Part shown: piece by piece, positions 8,224 through 17,236 of the stretch
Position numbering within the stretch: the first letter of the stretch is position 1
Layout of the letters: every line of letters begins with the position of its first letter
Assembly: GCF_016082275.1 (NCBI RefSeq)
Contig: NZ_MOWM01000073.1
Coordinates: 1-34,036, forward strand
Reading direction: 5' to 3'
DNA: 34,036 nt
DNA from: Variovorax sp. E3
Lineage (GTDB): Bacteria; Pseudomonadota; Gammaproteobacteria; Burkholderiales; Burkholderiaceae_C
Made by a program: the position numbers and the translations under genes
The notes under the pieces: model-generated
What the model was told of the DNA's origin: nothing
Databases searched by the model: none
What the model saw: only the letters and a program-made list of their open reading frames with translations

Positions 8224-9630
8224 ATGAAACACATCCGTTCCATCATCACCCTGGGCTGCCTCGCGGCAATGGCTGCAACGGCGGGCGCGCAAGGCTTCCG
8301 CTCCGGCGGCGGCATCACGGACATCATGCGCGCCGGTCCGCGCCTCGGGCCGCCGGCGGCGCGTCCGTCGACCGCGCCCGCCGCGGTGCCGACACAACGC
8401 GCGGCGGAGTTCATCGTCGCGCTGGTCAACTCGGAGCCGATCACCAACACCGACGTGCTGAAGCGGGTGGATCGTCTGGTCAAGGAAAATCCGGACGCCG
8501 AACGCGTGCCGCGCAACGAACTCACGCGGCTCGTGCTCGACCGCCTGATCACCGAGCGCGCCCAGTTGCAGCTGGCCAAGGAAAACGGCATCAAGGTCGA
8601 CGACGTGGCGGTCGACCAGGCTGAGCAGACGGTGGCGCGCCAGAATGAAATCAGCCTGACCGAACTGCGCCGCCGCGTGGCGGCCGAAGGCATCTCGCAG
8701 CCGGAATTCCGCAGCGACCTGCGCGACCAGCTGCTGCTCACGCGCCTGCGTGACCGCGAGGTCGAGGCGAAGGTCAAGGTCAGCGATTCCGAGGCTGACG
8801 AATACCTCGTCGACCAGCGCAACGTGAGCGTCAAGAACGCGGCGCTGCAGAACCTGAACCTGGCGCAAGTGCTCGTCGCCCTGCCCGAGACCGCCACCGA
8901 TGCCCAGATCGCCACGGCCCAGCAGAAGGCGCAGAGCATCGCCCAGCGCGCCCGCGCCGGCGAAGACTTCGCCAAGCTGGTGCGCGAGAACTCCGATTCG
9001 CCCGACCGTGAAAACGGCGGCGCCATCGGCATGCGCACCGCCGACCGCTACCCGCCGCTGTTCGTCGATGCCGTGCAATCGACCGCGGTGAACGGCATTG
9101 CCGGGCCCGTGCGCTCCAGTGCCGGCTTCCATGTGCTGAAGGTCCTGGCCAAGTCGCAGCTGGGCTCGGCGGACGCGACCGTCACGCAGACGCAGGTGCG
9201 CCACATCCTGCTGCTCAACGACCCCAAGCGCACCACGGCGCAGGCCGTTGCACAGCTGGCGGAATTCAAGCGCCGCCTGCAGGCCGGCACGGCCGATTTC
9301 GCCGGCCTGGCCCGCGACAACTCGCAGGACGCCAGTGCCAAGGAAGGCGGCGAGCTCGGCTGGTCGCGCCCCGGCCAGTTCGTGCCCGAGTTCGAGGAAG
9401 CCATGGACCGGCTCTCCCCCGGCCAGATCAGCGATCCCGTGGTGTCGCGCTTCGGCGTGCACCTGATCCAGGTGGAAGGTCGCCGCGACGCCAAGCTGAG
9501 CCAGTCCGAGCAGCGCGAAGCCGCGCGGGCCGCGCTGCGCGAAAAGCGCGTCGAGGAAGCCTTCTCCACCTGGGTGCAGGAAGTGCGCGCCCGCGCCTAC
9601 GTCGAGTACCGCGAACCGCCGCAATCCTGA
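8224..9630 (+). CDS. surA: Periplasmic chaperone / peptidyl-prolyl isomerase SurA
   Basis: 468 residues. A signal peptide (MKHIRSIITLGCLAAMAATA, cleavage near GAQ) sends it to the periplasm. A short Pro/Ala-rich linker precedes the SurA N-terminal helical chaperone domain (FIVALVNSEPITNTDVLKRV to about residue 185). Two parvulin domains follow: about 210-308 (FAKLVRENSDSPDRENGGAI, FHVLKVL) and about 321-425 (VRHILLLNDP, FAGLARDNSQDASAKEGGEL, FGVHLIQVEGRR). SurA carries unfolded outer-membrane proteins, including LptD, to the BAM complex, so its place just after lptD fits its role. The C-terminal helix completes the chaperone domain. In many gammaproteobacteria pdxA lies between surA and rsmA; here rsmA starts 4 nt after the surA stop. 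Confidence 0.95.
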   Translation: MKHIRSIITLGCLAAMAATAGAQGFRSGGGITDIMRAGPRLGPPAARPSTAPAAVPTQRAAEFIVALVNSEPITNTDVLKRVDRLVKENPDAERVPRNELTRLVLDRLITERAQLQLAKENGIKVDDVAVDQAEQTVARQNEISLTELRRRVAAEGISQPEFRSDLRDQLLLTRLRDREVEAKVKVSDSEADEYLVDQRNVSVKNAALQNLNLAQVLVALPETATDAQIATAQQKAQSIAQRARAGEDFAKLVRENSDSPDRENGGAIGMRTADRYPPLFVDAVQSTAVNGIAGPVRSSAGFHVLKVLAKSQLGSADATVTQTQVRHILLLNDPKRTTAQAVAQLAEFKRRLQAGTADFAGLARDNSQDASAKEGGELGWSRPGQFVPEFEEAMDRLSPGQISDPVVSRFGVHLIQVEGRRDAKLSQSEQREAARAALREKRVEEAFSTWVQEVRARAYVEYREPPQS

Positions 9631-9634
9631 TCCG

Positions 9635-10399
9635 ATGGCACACATTGCCAGGAAGCGGTTCGGACAGCACTTTCTGTCCGATGGGGGAATCATCGATGCG
9701 ATCGTGCGCGAGATCGCGCCGCAGCCGGGCGATGCCATGGTCGAGATCGGGCCGGGGCTTGCCGCGCTGACGCAGCCGCTGGTCGAGCGGCTCGGCCGGC
9801 TGACCGTGATCGAGCTCGACCGCGACCTCGCCAAGCGCCTGCGCGAGCACGCGCAGCTCGAGGTGATCGAGTCCGACGTGCTGAAGGTCGACTTCGCCGA
9901 ACTGGCCGCGCGCTTTCCCGCCAAACCGCTGCGCGTGGTGGGCAACCTGCCCTACAACATCTCCACCCCCATCCTGTTCCACCTGCTGGGCTATGCCCAT
10001 CTGATCGCCGACCAGCATTTCATGCTGCAAAAGGAGGTGATCGACCGCATGGTGGCCAAGCCCGCCACCTCAGACTACAGTCGCCTGAGCGTGATGCTGC
10101 AGTGGCGCTACGACATGGCGAACGTGCTGTTCGTGCCGCCCGAGAGCTTCGACCCGCCGCCGCGCGTGGACAGCGCCGTGGTGCGGATGGTGCCGCTCGC
10201 CACGCCGCCGGCGGTCGATGCCGCCCGCCTGGGCGAGATCGTGCAGGTGGCCTTCAGCCAGCGTCGCAAGCTGCTGCGCCACACGCTGGGCAAGTGGCTG
10301 GAGGCGCACGGTTTTTCGGGCGAATTCAATGTCCAGCGGCGGGCCGAGGAAGTGCCCGTCGACGAATACGTCGCTTTGGCCCAGGCCGTTGCCCCATGA
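9635..10399 (+). CDS. rsmA: 16S rRNA (adenine1518-N6/adenine1519-N6)-dimethyltransferase RsmA (KsgA)
   Basis: 254 residues, normal length. RsmA dimethylates two adjacent adenines in helix 45 of 16S rRNA, a late check on 30S assembly. Seen motifs: KRFGQHFLSD at the N-terminus, the SAM-binding EIGPGLAALT (Ala where Gly is usual after GPGL), VIELDRDLAKRL, and the catalytic NLPYNIS motif IV. FVPPESFDPPPRVDSAVV and FSQRRKLLRHTL are also diagnostic. It starts 4 nt after surA and is closed by a strong terminator, so lptD-surA-rsmA read as one unit. Confidence 0.96.
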   Translation: MAHIARKRFGQHFLSDGGIIDAIVREIAPQPGDAMVEIGPGLAALTQPLVERLGRLTVIELDRDLAKRLREHAQLEVIESDVLKVDFAELAARFPAKPLRVVGNLPYNISTPILFHLLGYAHLIADQHFMLQKEVIDRMVAKPATSDYSRLSVMLQWRYDMANVLFVPPESFDPPPRVDSAVVRMVPLATPPAVDAARLGEIVQVAFSQRRKLLRHTLGKWLEAHGFSGEFNVQRRAEEVPVDEYVALAQAVAP

Positions 10400-10401
10400 A
10401 A

Positions 10402-10430
10402 AAAGCCCGTCGACGACGGGCTTTCTTTTT
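10402..10430 (+). terminator. Rho-independent terminator of lptD-surA-rsmA
   Basis: A perfect 10-bp stem (AAAGCCCGTC at 10402-10411 and GACGGGCTTT at 10415-10424, 3-nt loop) is followed by CTTTTT. It starts 2 nt after the rsmA stop codon. Confidence 0.92.
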
Positions 10431-10462
10431 GGCGGGCCGATTGCGGCCCTATGCGCCGGCGC

Positions 10463-10688
10463 TTATGCGGCGGCGAGCCAGTAACCCGCGTTGAACGGGC
10501 TGCTCATGCGCAAGGCGAGCGGCGAAACGTCGACCAGTTTGTCGGTCGGCATTTTTTCGCGGCCGGCTCGGTGCTGGCGCTTGCTTCCGCGGTTGCGGTC
10601 GTGCTCTTGACTTCGATGCCATCGAGGGTTTCAGCGTTCGGCTGAGCCTCGTTCGCCCGTTCTGCTTGGCTGGTAGATGCAGAACGGG
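10463..10688 (-). other. Probable out-of-frame C-terminal extension of the barstar gene
   Basis: No intact gene is present between the rsmA terminator and the barstar stop. On the minus strand, however, two frames read like coding sequence: VARSASTSQAERANEAQPNA then ETLDGIEVKSTTATAEASAS, ending AAKK, and then MPTDKLVDVSPLALRMSSPF to NAGYWLAAA with a stop at 10463-10465. They join if one base is added to the T-run at the barstar stop (plus-strand AAAA at 10695-10698) and one to the A-run (plus-strand T6 at 10552-10557). An 11-bp inverted repeat (10655-10665 / 10679-10689) also sits right after the barstar stop, which could instead mean that barstar really ends there. Confidence 0.4.
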
Positions 10689-10689
10689 C
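10655..10689 (-). repeat. 11-bp perfect inverted repeat at the end of barstar
   Basis: GCCCGTTCTGC (10655-10665) and GCAGAACGGGC (10679-10689) flank a 13-nt loop. It overlaps the barstar stop codon and has no T-run after it, so it is a weak terminator candidate at best. Confidence 0.5.
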
Positions 10690-11168
10690 TACAGAAAAGA
10701 ATAGAAGCAGCGGAACGGGACCTTGCGATCGCCCCAGTAGTCCGAGGCGTCGCGGAAGATGTCGAGCAGCTGCTCGCGCGCTTCCTTGTCGAACTTGGCA
10801 TTGGCCGGAATCTGTTCCAGCACGATGACGAAACCCGGCTGCGGGCCCGATTTATGCAACGGGTCGGTCATGCAGTCGTACAGCGCGTCGAAGTTCTTCC
10901 CGAAGTGGGCCGGGAACGTGAACTGCTGCGCGATCAGGTCGAGCACGTCCTGCTTGGTCTGGGCGTTGCCCAGGTTGGCATACAGGAAGTGCTGGCCGGC
11001 TGCGTTGGCAGCGTCCTGCAGGTCGTTCACGCGGAACGCGCGGATCGATTGCACGATGTTCGGGCGTACGGCACGAAGGGATAAGGTCATCTCCGCTGGT
11101 CTTTCCATAGTCATCATCATTTCTTCGGGGCGCTTCGGGGCGCCGCTCAGGTCGTTTTCATCGCTCAT
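10689..11168 (-). CDS. Barstar-family ribonuclease inhibitor
   Basis: 159 residues, cytoplasmic (no signal peptide). The barstar core runs from IRAFRVNDLQDAANAAGQHF to the C-terminus. The key segment FTFPAHFGKNFDALYDCMTD matches the barstar helix that plugs the RNase active site (barstar has YYGENLDALWDCLT); its two Asp residues in FDALYDCMTD are retained. The N-terminal 30 residues (Met-rich, several possible starts) are outside the usual fold. The ATG at 11168 overlaps the stop of the RNase gene (ATGA), so the two are translationally coupled and the inhibitor is made with the enzyme. It ends here as FRCFYSFL; a homopolymer deletion may have cut off a longer tail. By analogy it protects the cytoplasm from the RNase before export. 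Confidence 0.85.
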   Translation of the reverse strand: MSDENDLSGAPKRPEEMMMTMERPAEMTLSLRAVRPNIVQSIRAFRVNDLQDAANAAGQHFLYANLGNAQTKQDVLDLIAQQFTFPAHFGKNFDALYDCMTDPLHKSGPQPGFVIVLEQIPANAKFDKEAREQLLDIFRDASDYWGDRKVPFRCFYSFL

Positions 11169-11578
11169 GGTGCAATCCGTCTGAAACTCGCGTAGTGGTC
11201 CGCCGTGTACCAGCAGGCCTCGGGCGCCGTGCGCTGTTCACCGCCGCAGACGATCCGGCGTGCACCACGATTGCGCGAGCCGGGCGTTTGCACCGTGTAC
11301 TCGCGGTAGTGGCCACGGCGTGCCGCAGGCAGGAGACGCTCGCGATTGCCAAATACAACGCCGTCTTTTTCGTAGCGGAACGGACCGCCGCCGAGAATGG
11401 CCTGGTAGGTCTGCTGGCCTTGCACCGGCAAGTCGGACAGTGCAATTGTTTCCTCGGCGGACGTTTTTCCTGCGCCGAACCATCCTCGGGCCTCGGCCCC
11501 GGTCGTCAACGCGACCAGCATCAGGCTGGTAAGCGCAAACTTTGTGACAGAGGACGTGATCGAGGCGTAAGCCGCCAT
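11165..11578 (-). CDS. Secreted barnase/RNase T1-type (N1) ribonuclease
   Basis: 137 residues from the ATG at 11578. The N-terminus (TKFALTSLMLVALTTGAEAR) looks like a signal peptide cleaved near AEA. The mature part of about 105 residues has all the marks of the microbial guanyl-specific RNase family: VFGNRERLLP, YREYTVQTPGSRNRGARRIV (catalytic Glu93; Arg104-108 region) and YTADHYASFRRI (catalytic His128). These enzymes cleave RNA after G. Cys111 and Cys122 could form a disulfide, which fits an exported protein. The frame is open up to 11728, but nothing upstream of 11578 looks like a leader peptide. No strong ribosome-binding site is seen, which would keep expression low. Its TGA overlaps the barstar ATG, so this is an RNase/immunity pair. 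Confidence 0.87.
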   Translation of the reverse strand: MAAYASITSSVTKFALTSLMLVALTTGAEARGWFGAGKTSAEETIALSDLPVQGQQTYQAILGGGPFRYEKDGVVFGNRERLLPAARRGHYREYTVQTPGSRNRGARRIVCGGEQRTAPEACWYTADHYASFRRIAP

Positions 11579-11683
11579 GGGGCACCACAAGAAAAGAGCG
11601 GGGGATTCGAATTGGCGTTCAACCTCGGGGTTAACCCGCAAATTCAAGCCCGCGAGTGTGCACCACGCTGGCGAAAATAGCAA

Positions 11684-11710
11684 GCGACTGCTCAAAGTTT
11701 GAGCAGTCGC
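11684..11710 (-). terminator. Perfect 27-nt dyad, probable terminator of maeB
   Basis: A 13-bp perfect inverted repeat with a single central base (GCGACTGCTCAAA at 11684-11696 and TTTGAGCAGTCGC at 11698-11710). On the minus strand it lies 50 nt after the malic-enzyme stop and is followed by TTGCTATTTT, a loose T-run. It would also shield the RNase gene from read-through. An operator is an alternative. Confidence 0.6.
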
Positions 11711-11759
11711 AGGGGCTTCGAATGGCAATTTAAGTTGGCGGCCACTCTCGCCGAAGCGC

Positions 11760-14117
<2,358 letters not shown>

Positions 14118-14308
14118 GTGCCTGTAGCTCCTGGTGGCGCTTCTTCTGGGGGCGCCGATTGTAGACCTCGCTTCGGCATGCCCTGGGCAGAGGCCATACG
14201 CCGCATGGGTGGGGTCACCCATGACCAAAAGCACGGGCGCGCCGTCAAGTCGCTGTGGCAATATGCACAGTTCGGACAAAACCTGAAAAAACCTGAAGAG
14301 GAGCAACC

Positions 14309-15358
14309 ATGGCCCTGATGGATTTCATCAAGAAACAGTTCATCGACATCATCCAGTGGACCGAGACCGGCGATGGCACGCTGGCCTGGCGTTTCCCGAT
14401 GGCGGACATGGAAATCCAGAACGGTGGCTCGCTCACCGTTCGCGAATCGCAGGTGGCGGTTTTCGTCAACGAAGGCAAGGTGGCCGACGTGTTCGGCCCC
14501 GGCATGTACAAGCTCACGACGCAGACGCTGCCCGTGCTCACGTACCTGAAGAACTGGGACAAGCTCTTCGAGTCCCCCTTCAAGAGCGACGTCTACTTCT
14601 TCAGCACCCGCCAGCAGGTCGACCAGAAGTGGGGCACGCCCCAGCCGATCACCATCCGCGACAAGGACTTCGGCGCCGTGCGTCTGCGGGCCTTCGGCAA
14701 CTACAGCTTCCGCATCGGCGATGCCAAGCTGTTCCACACCGAAATCTCGGGCACGCGCGACATCTATTCGGTGGCCGACCTCGACGGCCAGCTGCGCGGC
14801 CTGGTGCTGCAGAACATCAGCAACGCCATCGCTTCCAGCGGCGTGCCCTTCCTCGACCTGGCGGCCAACCAGATCCAGTTCGCGCAGGCGCTGGCCGCGC
14901 AACTGGTGCCCGAGTTCGAGAAGATCGGCATCAAGCTCGAGAACATCACGGTCCAGAACGTCTCGCTGCCCGAAGAGCTGCAGAAGATCCTCGACCAGAA
15001 GATCGGCATGGGCATGGTCGGCAACGACATGGGCAAGTTCATGCAGTACCAGACGGCGCAGGCCATTCCCAAGTTCGCCGAAGGCGCGGCGGGTGGCGGC
15101 GGCATCGCGGGCGACGCCATGGGCCTGGGCGCCGGCGTGGCGCTGGGCCAGGTGCTGGCGCAGAACCTCGCGCAGGGCCTGAGCCCGAACGCGGCGGCCC
15201 AGGCGGCCGCCACGCAGCAGCAACCGGCCGTGGCCGTGGTGAGCCCCACCGACGTGATGACCACGCTCGAGAAGCTCGGCGAACTCAAGACCAAGGGCAT
15301 CCTGACGCAGGAAGAGTTCGACGCCAAGAAGGTCGAACTGCTGAAGAAGCTGGTCTAA
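14309..15358 (+). CDS. SPFH/Band-7 (virion-core-type) protein with C-terminal SHOCT domain
   Basis: 349 residues, no transmembrane helix. The SPFH-like domain covers about residues 20-235: GSLTVRESQVAVFVNEGKVA, VFGPGMYKLTTQTLP, then VRLRAFGNYSFRIGDAKLFH. The helical segment LVPEFEKIGIKLENITVQNV follows, as in Bacillus YdjI-like proteins. A Gly/Ala-rich linker (about 255-310) leads to a SHOCT domain (about 322-349: LGELKTKGILTQEEFDAKKV ELLKKL), a short helical module often found on scaffold proteins. Such proteins are thought to form oligomeric scaffolds at membranes. The start has GAGGAG about 7 nt upstream. It is the first gene of the cluster ending at 22414; the next gene starts 123 nt later with a repeat between. 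Confidence 0.88.
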   Translation: MALMDFIKKQFIDIIQWTETGDGTLAWRFPMADMEIQNGGSLTVRESQVAVFVNEGKVADVFGPGMYKLTTQTLPVLTYLKNWDKLFESPFKSDVYFFSTRQQVDQKWGTPQPITIRDKDFGAVRLRAFGNYSFRIGDAKLFHTEISGTRDIYSVADLDGQLRGLVLQNISNAIASSGVPFLDLAANQIQFAQALAAQLVPEFEKIGIKLENITVQNVSLPEELQKILDQKIGMGMVGNDMGKFMQYQTAQAIPKFAEGAAGGGGIAGDAMGLGAGVALGQVLAQNLAQGLSPNAAAQAAATQQQPAVAVVSPTDVMTTLEKLGELKTKGILTQEEFDAKKVELLKKLV

Positions 15359-15360
15359 CC

Positions 15361-15450
15361 CCCAGCTTCGCGCACTTCGTGTCGCTTCTCCTCCCCCCTT
15401 GCAGGGGGCGATACCAGCGGCCCGGCATAGCCGGTTCCGCGGTATCCCCC
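15361..15450. repeat. Intergenic dispersed-repeat-like element
   Basis: Just after the SPFH stop comes CCCAGCTTCGCGCACTTCGT, then CCCCCCTTGCAGGGGGCG, then GGCCCGGCATAGCCGG and CCGCGGTATCCCCC. It contains several small dyads (CCCCC/GGGGG; CCGGCATAGCCGG). I recall very similar elements scattered between genes of Variovorax and relatives. It may end or attenuate transcription from the SPFH gene. Confidence 0.5.
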
Positions 15451-15481
15451 GCCTTGTTCGTCGTGTTTCCAGCTGTGCGCC

Positions 15482-16972
15482 ATGGCTGAGGAAACCGGCA
15501 ACCAACGCTACTACCGCGCGCCCTGCCCCGGCTGCGGCGCGCCGGTCGAATTCCGCTCGGCGCAATCGACGCATGCGGTCTGCCCCTACTGCCAGAGCAC
15601 CGTCGTGCGCCAGGGCGACACGCTCGCGCGCACCGGCAAGATGGCCGAGCTGTTCGACGACTTCAGCCCGTTGCAGCTGTTTGCCGCGGGCCGCATCCAG
15701 GACAAGCCGTTCACCCTGATCGGCCGGTTGCAGTACACCTACCCCGGCGGCCGCTGGACCGAGTGGATCGCCGCGCTCGACGGCGACCGCACCGGCATCC
15801 TCAGCGAGGACAACGGCGCCTACGTCTTCGCGCTGCCGCTCGAGCTGCAGCGCGCCGCGCCGCCGCCCGGCGAACTGCGCGTGGGCGCCACCAGCGCCTT
15901 CAACGGCCAGAGCTACACCGTCTCGTCGAACGAACAGGTCGCGCTGACCTCGGCGCAGGGCGAACTGCCGCACCTGCCCGAACTGGGCCGCCCCTTCGCG
16001 ATGGTCGAGCTGCGCAACGACAAGGGGCTGGTGCTCAGCCTCGACTACGGCACGCAGCCGCCCACCTCGTACCTCGGGCGCTCGGTGCAACTCGAAGACC
16101 TGCAGCTCACCGGCCTGCGCGAGGAATCCGCCAAGGACGAAAAGGGCCGCAGCTTCAACTGCCCCAACTGCGGCTCGCCCGTCACCGTCAACCTGGCCGA
16201 CAGCAAGAGCATCACCTGCCGCTCGTGCAACAGCATCATCGACCTGTCGCAAGGCATCGGCGGCGAGCTCAAGCACGCCACGCAGGACGAACCCGTGCGC
16301 CCGCTCATCGCGCTGGGCGCCATGGGCCAGCTGCAGGGCGCGCAGTGGCAGGTGGTCGGCTTCCAGCACCGCATGGGCACCGAACCCGGCGACGACGAGC
16401 AGTTCGGCTGGGACGAGTACCTGCTCTACAACAAGAAGCGCGGCTTCAGCTTCCTGGTCGACGCCGAAGACGGCTGGAGCCTCGTCAAGCCCACCACCGG
16501 CGCGCCGGTGATGGCCGAGAACGGCAGCACCGCCACCTACCTCAACAAGCGCTACCAGCAGCAGTACGCCTACAACGCCGAGACCAGCTACGTGGCGGGC
16601 GAGTTCTACTGGCAGGTCGAGCGCGGGCAGAAAACCTTCAACCGCGACTTCGCCAGCGGCCCCGCGCTGCTGTCGATGGAGCGCTCGGCCAACGAGCTCA
16701 CGTGGTCGTCGGGCATCAAGCTGGACAGCGGCGTGGTCGCCACGGCGTTCAAGCTCGACGCCAAGAAGGACATGTTCAAGCGCGCCGACGCGCTGCCCGT
16801 GAGCGCGGCCGCCTCGAAGATGGGCTGCGGCACCATCATCCTCATCATCGTGGTGATCATCATCCTGCTGATCATCCTGAGCACCTGCAGCAGCAGTGGC
16901 GGCTCGTCGGGCGGCTCGCGCAGCTCGGGCGGCTCCTACGGCGGTTATTCGAGCGGCGGCGGCCACAAATGA
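15482..16972 (+). CDS. Double zinc-ribbon, DUF4178 membrane protein
   Basis: 496 residues. Zinc ribbon 1 is CPGC-x15-CPYC (Cys15, 18, 34, 37); zinc ribbon 2 is CPNC-x15-CRSC (Cys227, 230, 246, 249). Each is followed by a beta-rich DUF4178-type domain: about 60-210 (RIQDKPFTLIGRLQYTYPGG, WTEWIAAL) and about 275-430 (LGAMGQLQGAQWQVVGFQHR, WDEYLLYNKKRGFSFLVDAE). A single very hydrophobic helix (about 449-467, TIILIIVVIIILLIIL) anchors the C-terminus and is followed by a Gly/Ser-rich tail ending GGGHK. The ribbons should face the cytoplasm. Function is unknown; DUF4178 genes recur beside DUF350 and aminopropyltransferase genes. The DUF350 gene starts 45 nt downstream. Confidence 0.88.
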   Translation: MAEETGNQRYYRAPCPGCGAPVEFRSAQSTHAVCPYCQSTVVRQGDTLARTGKMAELFDDFSPLQLFAAGRIQDKPFTLIGRLQYTYPGGRWTEWIAALDGDRTGILSEDNGAYVFALPLELQRAAPPPGELRVGATSAFNGQSYTVSSNEQVALTSAQGELPHLPELGRPFAMVELRNDKGLVLSLDYGTQPPTSYLGRSVQLEDLQLTGLREESAKDEKGRSFNCPNCGSPVTVNLADSKSITCRSCNSIIDLSQGIGGELKHATQDEPVRPLIALGAMGQLQGAQWQVVGFQHRMGTEPGDDEQFGWDEYLLYNKKRGFSFLVDAEDGWSLVKPTTGAPVMAENGSTATYLNKRYQQQYAYNAETSYVAGEFYWQVERGQKTFNRDFASGPALLSMERSANELTWSSGIKLDSGVVATAFKLDAKKDMFKRADALPVSAAASKMGCGTIILIIVVIIILLIILSTCSSSGGSSGGSRSSGGSYGGYSSGGGHK

Positions 16973-17017
16973 CGAAGATGCGCGTGATGTCTCTTACTAC
17001 TACGACTGGAGGTCCCC

Positions 17018-17236
17018 ATGGGATTTGAATGGCTGAAACCGGGCGTGGTCCTCGGATCGCTCGTGTACGCGCTGATCGGCGTCGTGATCTTCTGGCTCTG
17101 CTTCCTGATCATCGACAAGATCACGCCCTATGACCTGTGGGGCGAGATCGTCGAGAAGCAGAACGTGGCGCTGGGGCTGGTGGTTGCCGCGATGAGCTTG
17201 GGTATCAGCATCATCGTCGCCGCAGCAATCCATTGA
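17018..17236 (+). CDS. DUF350 (YjfL-like) small membrane protein
   Basis: 72 residues with two clear transmembrane helices (VVLGSLVYALIGVVIFWLCF, about residues 10-32, and LGLVVAAMSLGISIIVAAAI, about 52-71), separated by a short loop with KITPYDLWGEIVEKQN. This is one DUF350 unit; E. coli YjfL has a longer form. The biochemical role is unknown. The start has GGAGG 6 nt upstream. Its stop codon overlaps the TTG start of the next gene (TTGA), so the membrane aminopropyltransferase is probably translated by coupling. In E. coli the DUF350 gene yjfL lies next to a PspA-like gene and a glutathionylspermidine-synthase-like ATP-grasp gene, again linking DUF350 to polyamines and membrane stress. Confidence 0.85.
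   Translation: MGFEWLKPGVVLGSLVYALIGVVIFWLCFLIIDKITPYDLWGEIVEKQNVALGLVVAAMSLGISIIVAAAIH

Noticed and set aside
6643..9945. 1100-codon minus-strand frame opposite lptD, surA and the start of rsmA
   Set aside because: It spans three well-recognised plus-strand genes. Such frames arise from high GC with codon bias; the translation shows no domain.
14118..14308. Shared promoter region between maeB and the SPFH gene
   Set aside because: A divergent promoter pair is expected here, but no -35/-10 pair with good spacing stood out on either strand.
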